In this document: piece by piece, positions 45,985 to 55,650 of the stretch
Layout: each line of letters opens with the position of its first letter
How positions within the stretch are numbered: the stretch's first letter is position 1
Notes under the pieces: model-generated
What the model was told of the DNA's origin: nothing
Database searches by the model: none
What the model saw: only the letters and a program-made list of their open reading frames with translations
Made by a program: the position numbers and the translations under genes
From: Pseudomonadota bacterium
GTDB lineage: Bacteria > Pseudomonadota > Alphaproteobacteria > Micavibrionales > CSBR16-224
Length of the DNA stretch: 64,000 nt
Direction: 5' to 3'
Assembly: GCA_013285465.1 (NCBI GenBank)
Contig: CP053449.1
Span: 867,540 to 931,539, forward strand

Positions 45985-46896
45985 TTATAACGCTTTCGCA
46001 GCAAGCGCCTGCGCTGTTTTGGAGGCGGGGCTGCGCCCCAGCGCTTTGGAAATAAATTCTCCGGCCTTGTGCAGCTTGCCAAGATCAATACCGGTTTCAA
46101 TTCCCATCCCGTCCAGCATATAGACGACATCCTCACTGGCGACATTGCCGCTGGCACCGCTGGCATAGGGGCAGCCGCCCAGTCCGGCAACGGCGCTGTC
46201 AATCACGGCAACACCGCTTTCCAGCGCAACCAGCAGATTGGCCAGCGCCTGCCCGTAAGTATCATGGAAATGCGCCGCCAGTTTCTCATGCGGAATATCC
46301 TGCATGACGGCGTCCAGCATTTTTGCGGTTTTAACAGGCGTGCCGGTACCGATGGTATCGCCCAGCGAAATCTCGTAACAACCCATCTCATACAGCTTTG
46401 CCGCAACAGCGCGCACGGCATCAGGGGTAACTGCGCCCTCATAGGGGCAGCCGAGTACGCAGGAGACATAGCCGCGGATTTTAATACCCGCATCCGCCGC
46501 TGCCGCGCAGACAGGCTGAAAGCGTTCAAGGCTTTCGGCAATCGTGCAATTGATATTCTTTTGGCTGAAACTTTCGGAGGCGGCGCCGAAAATGGCAATT
46601 TCCTTCACACCGTATTCCAGTGCGGCTTCAAGACCCTTCATATTCGGAACAAGAACGGGATAAGATACGCCGGGTTTGGGCGTCAGCATGCGCAGCAATT
46701 CACCGGTATCGGCCATCTGCGGCACCCATTTCGGCGAGACGAAAGCACCGCTTTCAATCACGGATAGCCCTGCATCCTCCAGCATATGCACCAGCTGCAG
46801 CTTTGTGGCCAGATCAATCGGCTGTTTTTCATTCTGCAATCCGTCACGGACGCCGACCTCAACGATTTTGACTTTGGCGGGCAGATTGTCGAACAT
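45985..46896 (-). CDS. Hydroxymethylglutaryl-CoA lyase
   Basis: TIM-barrel enzyme splitting HMG-CoA into acetyl-CoA and acetoacetate, in leucine breakdown. The N terminus [16 protein letters not shown] carries the metal and catalytic residues; [19 protein letters not shown] is the signature with the active-site Cys. The 303-residue length is standard. It is not beside other leucine-catabolism genes; the ankyrin gene precedes it on the same strand with a nine-base gap. Confidence 0.94.
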   Translation of the reverse strand: MFDNLPAKVKIVEVGVRDGLQNEKQPIDLATKLQLVHMLEDAGLSVIESGAFVSPKWVPQMADTGELLRMLTPKPGVSYPVLVPNMKGLEAALEYGVKEIAIFGAASESFSQKNINCTIAESLERFQPVCAAAADAGIKIRGYVSCVLGCPYEGAVTPDAVRAVAAKLYEMGCYEISLGDTIGTGTPVKTAKMLDAVMQDIPHEKLAAHFHDTYGQALANLLVALESGVAVIDSAVAGLGGCPYASGASGNVASEDVVYMLDGMGIETGIDLGKLHKAGEFISKALGRSPASKTAQALAAKAL

Positions 46897-46905
46897 GGCG
46901 GGCTC

Positions 46906-47538
46906 TTAAGGTTGCGGGCGGTTGTTGTGCGGCGGGGCGTTACGGCAATAGCGGCGCAGATTGGCCTGACGCTCCATTTGCGCCTTGCGCATAGCGGCGC
47001 TCAGCGATTGCTGTTCTTCCATTTCTTTCAATTTTTTTTCTGCGACGAAATCCTGAAACTGGATCACGATATCTTTCATACCCAGCTTATAGGCATAGTT
47101 CAGCGGGCTTTCACCGTGGATGTTCTCCCGCGTCGGGTCGGCGCCTGCCTTCATCAAGGCGGCAACACTCTCGGCACTGCGGGCAAAAACGGCGTAATGC
47201 AGCGCGGTCATTTTATCTTCTTTATCGGCAAGATTGGGATCGGCACCGGCATCCAGTAATATCTTCAACGCTTTCTCGCTGCCGTTACGCGCCGCCCAGC
47301 GCAAAGCCGTGCTGCCCTCCTTGTCTTCCAGATCGGGATTGGCGCCGGCATCCAGAAGCATGCGGACTATAGCGGTGTTTTCCTGATAGGAGGAGAAAAT
47401 CAGCGGTGTGTAATCAAACAGATCGCAATTGACATCAATTTCGCCCTTATGCTCCGTCAAAAGCTTTTTGACGGCCTCCTCATCTCCGTAAAAAACGGAA
47501 CTGATAAAGCTGTTTTGCGGCGCGATGTCCTGCGTCAT
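46906..47538 (-). CDS. Ankyrin-repeat protein
   Basis: A 210-residue protein with four ankyrin repeats: TPLIFSSYQENTAIVRMLLD, STALRWAARNGSEKALKILL, MTALHYAVFARSAESVAALM and ESPLNYAYKLGMKDIVIQF, each with the GADPNL type of loop between helices. The C terminus is a Glu/Lys then Arg/Asn/Pro-rich tail, similar in character to that of the ankyrin protein at 37266. No signal peptide. AGAGGAAA precedes the start. Probably a protein-binding module; partner unknown. Confidence 0.85.
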   Translation of the reverse strand: MTQDIAPQNSFISSVFYGDEEAVKKLLTEHKGEIDVNCDLFDYTPLIFSSYQENTAIVRMLLDAGANPDLEDKEGSTALRWAARNGSEKALKILLDAGADPNLADKEDKMTALHYAVFARSAESVAALMKAGADPTRENIHGESPLNYAYKLGMKDIVIQFQDFVAEKKLKEMEEQQSLSAAMRKAQMERQANLRRYCRNAPPHNNRPQP

Positions 47539-47588
47539 ATTTTTCCTCTTGTATTCATATGAAAACTAACATTTCGCGGGGCGGAAAG

Positions 47589-48212
47589 TCAAGTCTGTAT
47601 CAGGTAATCATTCAGGTTGCGGCCTTCCGCATCGAACTCGATGACCCAGGGGACGGCATTGGGAACGCGCTCCTTTGGTTGCGGTGCCTGTTCGGTGGTC
47701 AGATAACCTAAAATGACCTTAAAGGCGATCAGTACACCGGCATGGGCGACGACCAGCACATTCTCGCCGTCTAAAATGGCGGGACGGATTTCTCTGCGGT
47801 ATAGTGCTTCGACGCGTTCAACCATGTCTTTGGTACTCTCGCCGCCGCGGATTCTTTCCTCATAGCTTTTCGGCCAGAAACGGAAAACCTGCCCGGTATT
47901 GGGCTGGCCGGAAAATTTGCCGATATCGCGTTCCTGCAAATCCTCTTTGGCATGGAACAGCCAGTTGCCGCTCGGGTCTTTCAGATGGTCATTGATGGGG
48001 GCGCTGGCATCCAGCGCCAGATGCAGGGAGGTAATCGCACGGCTTAAGGTCGAACTATAGGCGCGGTCAAAACGGATATGGCGCATCATGCGGCCTGCGT
48101 CAAAGGCTTGCTCGCGTCCCAGCTGGGTCAGATCAATATCGGCGCGCCCGGTTAAAAGACCGCGTTCATTCCATTCGGTCTCGCCGTGACGGAAGATGAC
48201 CAGTTTCGGCAT
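47589..48212 (-). CDS. Histidine phosphatase / phosphoglycerate mutase-like protein
   Basis: A 207-residue member of the phosphoglycerate mutase superfamily. The phosphohistidine motif is FRHGETEWNERGLLTGRADIDL, with LQERDIGKFSG and VVAHAGVLIAFK completing the site. It is 27 bases downstream of the dPGM gene and aligns with it along most of its length (YSSTLSRAITS against CSTLSRAITT), so the pair is a diverged tandem duplication. Substrate contacts differ from true mutases, and a phosphatase role is possible. Confidence 0.8.
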   Translation of the reverse strand: MPKLVIFRHGETEWNERGLLTGRADIDLTQLGREQAFDAGRMMRHIRFDRAYSSTLSRAITSLHLALDASAPINDHLKDPSGNWLFHAKEDLQERDIGKFSGQPNTGQVFRFWPKSYEERIRGGESTKDMVERVEALYRREIRPAILDGENVLVVAHAGVLIAFKVILGYLTTEQAPQPKERVPNAVPWVIEFDAEGRNLNDYLIQT

Positions 48213-48239
48213 TTTTCTTATCTTTCGGTCACTTAATCG

Positions 48240-48902
48240 TTAGGCGGAATTCTGTGCGGGGGCGTTGTCGTCCAAAAGGTGCCATGACTGCATTTTTCCG
48301 TTCTCGAATGCGATGATCAGCGGAATGCCTGTCGGCACTTCCATCTCGTTAATGTTGTCCGGCGTTTTGATTCCCAGCACAATCAGCATGGCGCGCAGCG
48401 TATTGCCATGGGCGGCCAGCAATACGTTTTTACCGGCATCAATTTCGGGCTTCATATGCTCTTCGTAATAAGGCTGAACGCGGGCGACAACATCCTTCAG
48501 ACTTTCACCGCCGGGCGGCGGGGTATCATAGCTGCGCCGCCAGATATGCACTTGGTCCGCGCCGTATTTTTCGCGGGTTTCATCCTTGTTTAATCCGGTC
48601 AAATCGCCGTAATCGCGTTCGCGCAGATCGTCATGGCAGGTCATGGCAAAACTGCCATTGGCGGCCAGATGGGCATTGCTTTGACCGCTGGCGGCAAGCG
48701 AAATTTCCGCCGTGGTAATCGCACGGCTCAAGGTCGAGCAAAAGATGCGGTCAAAACGGATTTTTTCCAGATGTTTTCCGGCGCGTTCGGCTTCTTTGCG
48801 GCCCATATCGGTCAGACCGACATCGGTAAAGCCGGTAAAACGGTTTTCAAGGTTCCAGGCGCTCTGTCCGTGGCGCATCAATACGAGATAGTTCATCGTC
48901 AT
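48240..48902 (-). CDS. gpmA: 2,3-bisphosphoglycerate-dependent phosphoglycerate mutase
   Basis: Glycolytic enzyme interconverting 3- and 2-phosphoglycerate. LVLMRHGQSAWNLENRFTGF contains the phospho-accepting His; DDLRERDYGDLTGLNKDE, WRRSYDTPPPGGESLKDV and LLAAHGNTLRAMLIVLG are the standard dPGM motifs. The 220-residue length is slightly short for the family, as in several alphaproteobacteria. A related gene follows immediately on the same strand. Confidence 0.92.
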   Translation of the reverse strand: MTMNYLVLMRHGQSAWNLENRFTGFTDVGLTDMGRKEAERAGKHLEKIRFDRIFCSTLSRAITTAEISLAASGQSNAHLAANGSFAMTCHDDLRERDYGDLTGLNKDETREKYGADQVHIWRRSYDTPPPGGESLKDVVARVQPYYEEHMKPEIDAGKNVLLAAHGNTLRAMLIVLGIKTPDNINEMEVPTGIPLIIAFENGKMQSWHLLDDNAPAQNSA

Positions 48903-48966
48903 CCTCCAAGAAGGGGTTTCATTTTTTCAAACAAGATAAGAATAGGGATTGCAGCGCCGCCTGTCT

Positions 48967-49006
48967 ATAAAAACACGAGCGCCCCTGTCAACATGTGCAG
49001 GGGCGC
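48967..49006 (-). terminator. Rho-independent terminator of the alpha/beta hydrolase gene
   Basis: GCGCCCCTG (48979-48987) pairs with CAGGGGCGC (48998-49006), loop ten bases. On the minus strand TCGTGTTTTTA follows. Confidence 0.75.
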
Positions 49007-49031
49007 TTCGTTCAATTCTGTCAGGCGTGTT

Positions 49032-49691
49032 TTACGCCGCGGCTTCCTGTGCCGACATGGTTTTGTCGATATAGGAATTGATATGGTTCATCACAAGTTC
49101 CGTCTGGTTCTGGAAGAAGTGATCCGCTTCCGATACAACACGGTAATCCACGCCGTCTTGGCCGCGCTGTTCGCGCAGTTTTTCGACAAGAGCGTCAACG
49201 GATTCCAGCGTCACGACACGGTCGGCATCCCCTTGCACGATCAGCCCTTCATTGGGGCAGGGGGCAAGGAAGTTGAAGTCATAAATATTGGCCGGCGGCG
49301 ATACGGCGATATAGCTGTCGATCTCGGGGCGGCGCATCAAAAGCTGCATGGCAATCCAGGCACCGAATGAAAAACCGGAGACCCATACGGAAGAGGCGTT
49401 TTTGTTCAAGCCCTGAATCCAGTCCAGTGCGGCGGCGGCATCGCTCAGCTCGCCAAGCCCCTGTCCGAATTCTCCCTGCGAACGTCCGACGCCGCGGAAA
49501 TTAAAGCGCAATGTCGAAAAGCCCCGTGCGGCAAACATCTGGAACATCGTATAAGTCATACGGTTGTTCATGGTTCCGCCCTGTTCGGGGTTGGGGTGCA
49601 GGATAAGTGCGATAGGGGCATTCGGCAGCGGGCTGTGTTTGTAACGTCCTTCAAGACGCCCCGCAGGACCGTTGAAAATAACTTCAGGCAT
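49032..49691 (-). CDS. Alpha/beta hydrolase
   Basis: A 219-residue cytosolic hydrolase of the short prolyl-oligopeptidase/dienelactone type. The nucleophile elbow is VSGFSFGAWIAM (Ser in GFSFG), with Asp in QGDADRVV and His in EADHFFQNQ. HPNPEQGGTMNNRMTYTMF and FNFRGVGRSQGEFG are typical of a conserved proteobacterial group sometimes annotated as alpha/beta hydrolase of unknown substrate. It has its own promoter (49839-49867) and terminator. Confidence 0.85.
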   Translation of the reverse strand: MPEVIFNGPAGRLEGRYKHSPLPNAPIALILHPNPEQGGTMNNRMTYTMFQMFAARGFSTLRFNFRGVGRSQGEFGQGLGELSDAAAALDWIQGLNKNASSVWVSGFSFGAWIAMQLLMRRPEIDSYIAVSPPANIYDFNFLAPCPNEGLIVQGDADRVVTLESVDALVEKLREQRGQDGVDYRVVSEADHFFQNQTELVMNHINSYIDKTMSAQEAAA

Positions 49692-49838
49692 ATATGACCT
49701 CCCGTAAATTCTTGACTGGTCTGTCTTTCATTAAAAAAATATCTTTTGGCCGTCGCTTAACGGTAATTTACATAATCTGCAATTATCTTTCTCTGGACGA
49801 TATAATTGCGAAATTTCCTTACCTTCAGGCGCGGCCTT

Positions 49839-49867
49839 ACTATACATAAATGAATGCAAGAAAGCAA
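49839..49867 (-). promoter_or_regulatory. Candidate promoter of the alpha/beta hydrolase gene
   Basis: On the minus strand TTGCTT (49862-49867), 17 bases, TATAGT (49839-49844). Confidence 0.5.
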
Positions 49868-49897
49868 GGAATTTCTGCGAAAACATGCATTATCCTA

Positions 49898-49926
49898 TTG
49901 AAATTCTAAAGAAATATTGGTATCTT
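49898..49926 (+). promoter_or_regulatory. Candidate promoter of the cysteine desulfurase gene
   Basis: TTGAAA (49898-49903), 17 bases, TATCTT (49921-49926), leaving a leader of about 80 bases. Confidence 0.5.
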
Positions 49927-50010
49927 TGTTTTTACGTTTTGCCCTGTGACGGGCAAGTGATTCTTGCAAATCACGCATAAAAAACGGTGGTATATAAGGG
50001 CGTTAAACAT

Positions 50011-51165
50011 ATGAAAAATCAAATTTATCTGGATCACAATGCCAGCACGCCGATGCGTCCCAAAGCATTGGCGCTGATGACGGAGCTGTTGCAGGTCACG
50101 GCAAATCCGTCCGCCATTCATAAAAACGGTCGCATATTGCGGGCGCATATCGAAAAAGCGCGGGAACAGGTTGCGGCGGCGGTCGGCGGCACGGCGGAAT
50201 ATGTCATCTTCACCTCCGGCGCGACCGAGGCGAATATCACCGTGCTGAACGGCTGCAAGGATGTGCGGCATGTCATCGTCTCGGATATCGAGCATCCTTC
50301 GGTCAAAAAAGCCTGTGACAATATTCTGACCTTTCCGGCATCACGCGACGGGCTGATCCGTCTGGACAAGCTGGAAGAACTGCTGAAAACCTGCACAGAA
50401 AAGGGCGGCGGCATTATGGTCTCCGTCATGCTGGTCAATAATGAAAGCGGCGTCATCCAGCCGGTGACTGAGGTCGCGGCACTGGCGCGTCAATATGGTG
50501 CATTCTTTCATACCGATGCGGCGCAGGCGCTGGGGCGTATTCCCGTAGATCTGACGGCGCTGGATGCCGATGCCCTGACATTGTCCGCACATAAAGTCGG
50601 CGGACCGCAGGGTGTGGGCGCGATTGTGTTGCGTGACGGTTTCACCCTTGACCCGCTGTTTCGCGGCGGCAAACAGGAAAAATCCCGCCGTGCGGGCACG
50701 GAAAATTCCGCCGGTATCGCGGCTTTCGGCGCGGCGGCGGAGGAGGCGGCGGCAAATGTCGCGGAATATCAGAAGCTCGCCGTATTGCGCGACCATCTGG
50801 AGGCGGAAATCCTGCGTATGAGTCCGGAGGTCGTTATTTTCGGCAAATCTGCGCCGCGTGCGCCCAATACCAGCTTTTTCTCGACACCCGGTCTGGAATC
50901 GCAGCCGCTGATGATCGCTTTTGATCTGGAAGGCATTGCCGTAACGGCGGGGACCGCCTGTTCCAGCGGCTCGACACGTAAATCAACCGTGCTGGAAGCC
51001 ATGCAGGCCACGCCGGAAGAACAGGCAAGCAGTCTGCGCGTCAGTATGGGCTGGGCCAGCAAGCCGGAAGATGTCGCAGGCTTTCTCGCAGCATGGCAGA
51101 AAATCTATACCCGTATGAAAAACCGTGCGCAGGATGAAGCCGGCGCACGGTTGAATAGTCTGTAG
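50011..51165 (+). CDS. Cysteine desulfurase (NifS/IscS-type)
   Basis: PLP enzyme that takes sulfur from cysteine for Fe-S clusters or tRNA thiolation. N terminus IYLDHNASTPMRPKALALM, PLP-binding Lys in LSAHKVGGPQGVGAI, and the sulfur-carrying Cys in AGTACSSGSTRKS. The ATG at 50011 (MKNQIYLDHNA) is preferred to the GTG at 49987; AAGGG lies upstream. The active-site loop suggests group I. No iscU, iscR or suf gene is adjacent, so which pathway it serves is open. Confidence 0.9.
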   Translation: MKNQIYLDHNASTPMRPKALALMTELLQVTANPSAIHKNGRILRAHIEKAREQVAAAVGGTAEYVIFTSGATEANITVLNGCKDVRHVIVSDIEHPSVKKACDNILTFPASRDGLIRLDKLEELLKTCTEKGGGIMVSVMLVNNESGVIQPVTEVAALARQYGAFFHTDAAQALGRIPVDLTALDADALTLSAHKVGGPQGVGAIVLRDGFTLDPLFRGGKQEKSRRAGTENSAGIAAFGAAAEEAAANVAEYQKLAVLRDHLEAEILRMSPEVVIFGKSAPRAPNTSFFSTPGLESQPLMIAFDLEGIAVTAGTACSSGSTRKSTVLEAMQATPEEQASSLRVSMGWASKPEDVAGFLAAWQKIYTRMKNRAQDEAGARLNSL

Positions 51166-51181
51166 AAAAATCTGTTTTAGA

Positions 51182-52492
51182 TCAACGCTCGTCCATCGGA
51201 ACGTAAGAACGTGCCGTCGGGCCGATATACAGCTGACGCGGGCGACCGATTTTTTGTGTCGGCTCCTGAATCATTTCTTTCCATTGCGCAATCCAGCCCG
51301 CCGTGCGTGACATGGCGAACAGAACCGTAAACATGGAAGTCGGGAAGCCCATTGCCTTCAGGATGATACCGGAATAGAAATCGACATTCGGGAACAGCTT
51401 GCGGTCAACGAAATAGGGGTCTTCCAGCGCGATCTTCTCAAGCTGCATGGCCAGATCCAGCAGCGGCTCCTGCGTGATACCCAGTTCTGCCAGAACTTCG
51501 TGGCAGGTCTCGCGCATGACTTGCGCACGCGGGTCATAGTTTTTGTAAACGCGGTGACCAAAGCCCATCAGGCGGAACGGATCGTCCTTATCCTTGGCGC
51601 GGGCGATGAATTCGGGAATACGGTCGGCGGTGCCGATCTGGTTCAGCATTGTCAAAACGGCTTCATTTGCACCGCCATGCGCCGGTCCCCAAAGCGAGGC
51701 GATACCGGAGGCCACACAGGCAAACGGGTTGGCGCGGGAGGAGCCTGCCAGACGTACGGTTGATGTCGAGGCGTTCTGCTCGTGATCGGCATGCAGAATC
51801 AGGATGCGGTCCATGGCGCGGGCCAGAACCGGATTGACTTCATAAGGCTCCGTCGGCAGCGAGAAAGTCATATTCAGGAAATTCTCGGCATAGCTCATTT
51901 CGTTTTTCGGATAAACGAAAGGATGCCCCAGCGAGTATTTATACGCCATTGCCGCCAGTGTCGGCAGTTTCGCAATCAGACGGTAAGCCGCCAGACGGCG
52001 CTGGACGGGATCGTCAATATCAAGCGAGTCGTGATAGAAGGCGGATAATGCGCCGACAACGCCGACCATAATCGACATCGGATGCGCGTCACGGCGGAAG
52101 CCGCGGTAAAAATACAATAACTGCTCATGTACCAGGCTGTGATTCGTGATATGGCTATCAAATTCATCAAATTGCGCCTGTGTCGGCAATTCGCCGTAAA
52201 GCAGCAAATAGCAGACTTCCAGATATGTGCTTTTTTCCGCAAGTTCTTCAATGGCATAGCCGCGATGCGACAAAACGCCCTGTTCGCCGTCGATAAAAGT
52301 CAGGCCGGATTCACAGCTGGCTGTCGACGTATAGCCCGGATCATAGGTGAAATAGCCGGTCTCGGCATAGAGTTTGCGGATATCGAGAACATCGGGGCCT
52401 GTGGAGCCCTGCAGGATGGGAAATTCATGCGTTTGCCCGTTAGGAAGGGTTAAAACCGCTTTTTGTGCTTCTATTTTTGAGACATTGTTCAT
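51182..52492 (-). CDS. gltA: Citrate synthase
   Basis: TCA-cycle entry enzyme condensing acetyl-CoA with oxaloacetate. The hexameric type II form is recognised by length (436) and motifs: [35 protein letters not shown] (catalytic His), [18 protein letters not shown] (second His), and the C-terminal [11 protein letters not shown] with [16 protein letters not shown] lies before the ATG. It converges tail-to-tail with the cysteine desulfurase gene, and is divergent from the paralogue operon at 52.8 kb. Confidence 0.97.
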   Translation of the reverse strand: MNNVSKIEAQKAVLTLPNGQTHEFPILQGSTGPDVLDIRKLYAETGYFTYDPGYTSTASCESGLTFIDGEQGVLSHRGYAIEELAEKSTYLEVCYLLLYGELPTQAQFDEFDSHITNHSLVHEQLLYFYRGFRRDAHPMSIMVGVVGALSAFYHDSLDIDDPVQRRLAAYRLIAKLPTLAAMAYKYSLGHPFVYPKNEMSYAENFLNMTFSLPTEPYEVNPVLARAMDRILILHADHEQNASTSTVRLAGSSRANPFACVASGIASLWGPAHGGANEAVLTMLNQIGTADRIPEFIARAKDKDDPFRLMGFGHRVYKNYDPRAQVMRETCHEVLAELGITQEPLLDLAMQLEKIALEDPYFVDRKLFPNVDFYSGIILKAMGFPTSMFTVLFAMSRTAGWIAQWKEMIQEPTQKIGRPRQLYIGPTARSYVPMDER

Positions 52493-52509
52493 TTTTTCGC
52501 ACTCCGTTT

Positions 52510-52538
52510 ATTATTCTTATGAGGGAGAGTTGTGGCAA
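52510..52538 (-). promoter_or_regulatory. Candidate gltA promoter
   Basis: On the minus strand TTGCCA (52533-52538), 17 bases, AATAAT (52510-52515), about 18 bases before the ATG. Confidence 0.45.
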
Positions 52539-52699
52539 CTTCTCACAATCTTCACAGAACATACATTTCCAATTTACATTATACAAGGAGATTATATTGC
52601 GGCGCAATATAAAAATGCTGCACCGCAACATTGCCAATCCCGCGGGGAAGAATTTTACGTTTGAAAAGAGAGGTGTAAGGGATTATGTCGTCAATTTTT

Positions 52700-52729
52700 T
52701 TTACACATGCGTTTTTAATGTGCTATACT
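52700..52729 (+). promoter_or_regulatory. Promoter of the four-paralogue operon
   Basis: TTTACA (52700-52705), 18 bases, TATACT (52724-52729), about 95 bases before the first gene. Confidence 0.6.
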
Positions 52730-52828
52730 GAAAGAAGGAAGTTTTTTGAAAATTCAGTCCCGTTGGTATAAGATTCTTGGCAAAGGGATTGCTTTGTCGT
52801 TTTTAGAAAGCTGAAGGCAAAAGCCAGT

Positions 52829-54160
52829 ATGGTAGGCGCAATGCGGTATGTAAACAAGACGGGGGATATTATAAGGCGGGCTTTTACGCTTGCCTTCTTG
52901 TGCTGTGTTTTAATATTCGGCGTTCCGAATAAAGCTTATGCACAGGTTCCTTGCACGGCCCCCGGCGCGGGTGCGGGTTTCTCAATTTCAACAGTTTGGA
53001 GCATGGTCTCCCAGATTGCCATTAATGCGGCGAAATCGGCGTTGAACTCGCTGCTTAGCAGCTTGATGACCAGTGTGACGGATGCAATGTCCGATATTTT
53101 CAGTATGTTCGGTGCGAATTTCGGCGAATATATGGACACGTTCTGGGCTTATGATTTAAGGCCCGGTCTGGCCAGTCAGACAGCACAGTTGCATACGATG
53201 ACGACCGACAGTTCGCGTGCTTACGGCTCTTTCCTTAGCGCCCAGCAATTGACCGAAACAAAACGCGCATTGGAGGCGGATGAACTTCGCGCCCACAGGG
53301 AAAACCGCCCGAGTGAACTGCAATGCGAGGCGGCAACGATGACCGGTGCGCTGCAAAGAATGAATTCCATTAAAAAAGGCTATGCCCGTGCGGCACCGAT
53401 TGAAAAGGTGCATGATATGGAGGCAAGCGCCGATGACGGTACGGGTAACCCGACACCGGCGGCGCAGGGGCTGGACGTTTATCAGGCTGCGGTTGTGGCG
53501 AATTATTGTACACGCTATCACAATAATGCGATCAATAACGGTAACGGCATTTGTGCCGGTGGTCCGGGAATCTTTCCGGATGAAGATATCAATGCGGCAA
53601 ATATGTTCACGGATACTTATGATGTGACGGATCCGCAGTTAAAACAGAATCTGGATGATTTTGTCCGTAATGTGGCGGGACTGCGACCGATTGAGCCGGT
53701 TAATCCGCAAACGCTGGATACGTCACAAGGGATTGGCAGCTTTATGGGAGCGCAGGAATATCTCGCGCAGCAGCAGCTTGCCTATGCGGGCATGTACCGC
53801 GTTGTTTCCTGTATTGTGCCGGGAAGTCAGATGGATCCCGCAGTATTGCAGGCTCACCGCGGACGTGCGGGGGTTGATCCTTTGGTGATGAGCGATAACC
53901 CGAGCTGGTGTGAAATTGAACGCGCCATTCTGGAGAGTACCGCAGAGGATTTGCAAAGCCGGCTAGCATCGGAAGAGCCTGAGAATGTTGACAGATATCT
54001 GGCGACGATGGGAATTTACCAATTGACCTTCGGCATGGCGGAAACATCGGATCTGATGGATTACAGCGCCGTGATACAGGGGGTGCAGGGTGCGCGTGAG
54101 CTGAAAAACAAAAACCGCGGCGTAGCGGACAGTATGAAAACGCTCGGCGGGTCCAACTAA
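52829..54160 (+). CDS. Exported protein, four-member tandem family, member 1
   Basis: A 443-residue protein of unknown function. A signal peptide ends near KAYA, followed by PCTAPGAG and a Ser/Ala/Leu-rich helical stretch (about 55-95) of amphipathic character. The family core is at about 105-175: FWAYDLRPGLASQTAQLHT, AYGSFLSAQQL, LEADELRAHRENRPSELQC. The C-terminal part includes GAQEYLAQQQLAYAGM and MSDNPSWCEIERAI. The frame also has an ATG at 52841 with an AGG before it, so the start is uncertain by four codons. The next gene begins 43 bases downstream. Confidence 0.75.
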   Translation: MVGAMRYVNKTGDIIRRAFTLAFLCCVLIFGVPNKAYAQVPCTAPGAGAGFSISTVWSMVSQIAINAAKSALNSLLSSLMTSVTDAMSDIFSMFGANFGEYMDTFWAYDLRPGLASQTAQLHTMTTDSSRAYGSFLSAQQLTETKRALEADELRAHRENRPSELQCEAATMTGALQRMNSIKKGYARAAPIEKVHDMEASADDGTGNPTPAAQGLDVYQAAVVANYCTRYHNNAINNGNGICAGGPGIFPDEDINAANMFTDTYDVTDPQLKQNLDDFVRNVAGLRPIEPVNPQTLDTSQGIGSFMGAQEYLAQQQLAYAGMYRVVSCIVPGSQMDPAVLQAHRGRAGVDPLVMSDNPSWCEIERAILESTAEDLQSRLASEEPENVDRYLATMGIYQLTFGMAETSDLMDYSAVIQGVQGARELKNKNRGVADSMKTLGGSN

Positions 54161-54203
54161 AGGAATTTAAGACGGGTTTATTGCAGGTTGTGAAGGAGAG
54201 GAG

Positions 54204-55619
54204 ATGGCAGACAAAAAAGAAGAGCGCAAGGAGAAAGCCGGTGACGGCCGCGTGAAACGTGCGGCGCTTTCCGGTATTGCTGCGATCATATTGTCGCTGT
54301 TTTTAATCGCAACGCCTTATGTGATGCGCTCCTATAATGTTTCCCAGAATTTATCCTATGCGCAAACACCGCCTGCGCCGTCGATCTGTCCTTACTGGAT
54401 GCCGTGCTGTGCCTGTGTATTTGCGGGTATGACGCAGGTGACGACGACCATTATCGAACAGGCCAAGGAATATATCACCAGTCTTGTCTTTGACCAGCTT
54501 GAAAATCTGATTAACGACCAGATCAATAATCTTACCGGCGGTATTTTGAATCGTGGGCAGGGTTTGGAAGAAAATATGGAGACATGGTGGGATCAGTTCT
54601 ATAACTATGATTTACGCCCCGCCCTTGCGAATATGATGGCGCAGATGCATACGTCGCGCATGGATCAGACGCGCCAAATCGGCTCTTTCTGGTCTGCTGA
54701 CGGTTTGAATACCAAGCTGAAAAGTCTGGAAACAAAAGAATTAAAGGCCAATCAGGATGCCCGCCCCAGTGAACATGTCTGTATGGCAATGACGCAGGCC
54801 GGGGGTATGGGGCGTGCACACGCATTTACGCGTGCCGTGCGCTGGGGTATCGAAGATGAAAGAAATAATGTCGGCCTGGGGACGGCCGGTTCTCTGGGGG
54901 CCGGCGGCTCTGCGACTGTAACGCAGGCGCGTTGGGACAGGCTGGCTAACAATTTCTGTAATGATGCCACCTATGCAGGAACCGTCTTCGGGGCGGATTG
55001 CCCGCCTTCGCCATCCGGTTACGATGCGGTTGATGCGGATATCAAACCCACGCAGACGGTGCTGGAAAGCCTGACCATTCCCGTGAAACAGTCGCCGAAT
55101 GCATTGGCGGCAACGGAACAGGTTGTTGAAAATATCGCCGGTATTGATGTGGTGCAAGGTATGACGGCGCAAGAAATGGATAGTCTGCGCGGTCAGCGGC
55201 GCTATCTGGCAAGCCGTGCGCGTATCGCGAAACGTGCTGCAGCAAGTAGCCCGGCGCTGTTGTCGGTAGGCTGGCGTGCCGAGGGAAGTGATATGTCGTT
55301 ATGGATGCAGGAATTTAATGACCGTACCGGCTCTTCCCTGCCTGTGTCCGATAATCCCAGCTACAGCGAAATCATGCACGCTTTGACGCGCTATAAACCG
55401 TCTTCGGGAACTTATGGTGCCGAGATGACGGTAGATACGCTAAACCTTGAGCGCGAACGGTATATCGTCTCCTCGATTTACCTTATGCAGCTCAGAGATT
55501 ATTTTGAACTTTTGGAACGTGTGGCGCTGACACTGGCCGTTGACACATCTTTGATGCTGGATTCGCATGCGGCATCACAGCCTAGCGGCGCCAGCAGTGC
55601 GCCATCGGCACGACCCTAA
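54204..55619 (+). CDS. Exported protein, four-member tandem family, member 2
   Basis: A 471-residue paralogue. A basic N terminus and long hydrophobic segment (about 22-40) end near LSYA, then CPYWMPCCACVF with four cysteines, and a helical region TTIIEQAKEYITSLVF. The core reads QFYNYDLRPALANMMAQMHT, QTRQIGSFWSAD, LETKELKANQDARPSEHVC (about 130-195). C-terminally RGQRRYLASRARIAKRA and VSDNPSYSEIMHAL match member 1. The tail is Ser/Ala/Pro-rich. GGAGAGGAG precedes the ATG. Function unknown. Confidence 0.77.
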   Translation: MADKKEERKEKAGDGRVKRAALSGIAAIILSLFLIATPYVMRSYNVSQNLSYAQTPPAPSICPYWMPCCACVFAGMTQVTTTIIEQAKEYITSLVFDQLENLINDQINNLTGGILNRGQGLEENMETWWDQFYNYDLRPALANMMAQMHTSRMDQTRQIGSFWSADGLNTKLKSLETKELKANQDARPSEHVCMAMTQAGGMGRAHAFTRAVRWGIEDERNNVGLGTAGSLGAGGSATVTQARWDRLANNFCNDATYAGTVFGADCPPSPSGYDAVDADIKPTQTVLESLTIPVKQSPNALAATEQVVENIAGIDVVQGMTAQEMDSLRGQRRYLASRARIAKRAAASSPALLSVGWRAEGSDMSLWMQEFNDRTGSSLPVSDNPSYSEIMHALTRYKPSSGTYGAEMTVDTLNLERERYIVSSIYLMQLRDYFELLERVALTLAVDTSLMLDSHAASQPSGASSAPSARP

Positions 55620-55650
55620 GCGCAAGAGGCATTCAAGCGAGGTTAAAGAA

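Larger units (their letters stand above)
49692..50010. other. Divergent intergenic region with two promoters and two leader hairpins
   Basis: No gene is seen. It contains a promoter for each flanking gene (listed separately). Before the desulfurase start, two small hairpins lie in tandem: TTGCCC-tgtgac-GGGCAA and GTGATT...AATCAC, between about 49939 and 49975, inside the predicted mRNA leader. Confidence 0.5.
52493..52828. other. Divergent intergenic region between gltA and the four-paralogue operon
   Basis: No gene is seen. Promoters for both directions are present (52510-52538 minus; 52700-52729 plus). The central part (52550-52690) shows nothing I can name. Confidence 0.5.
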
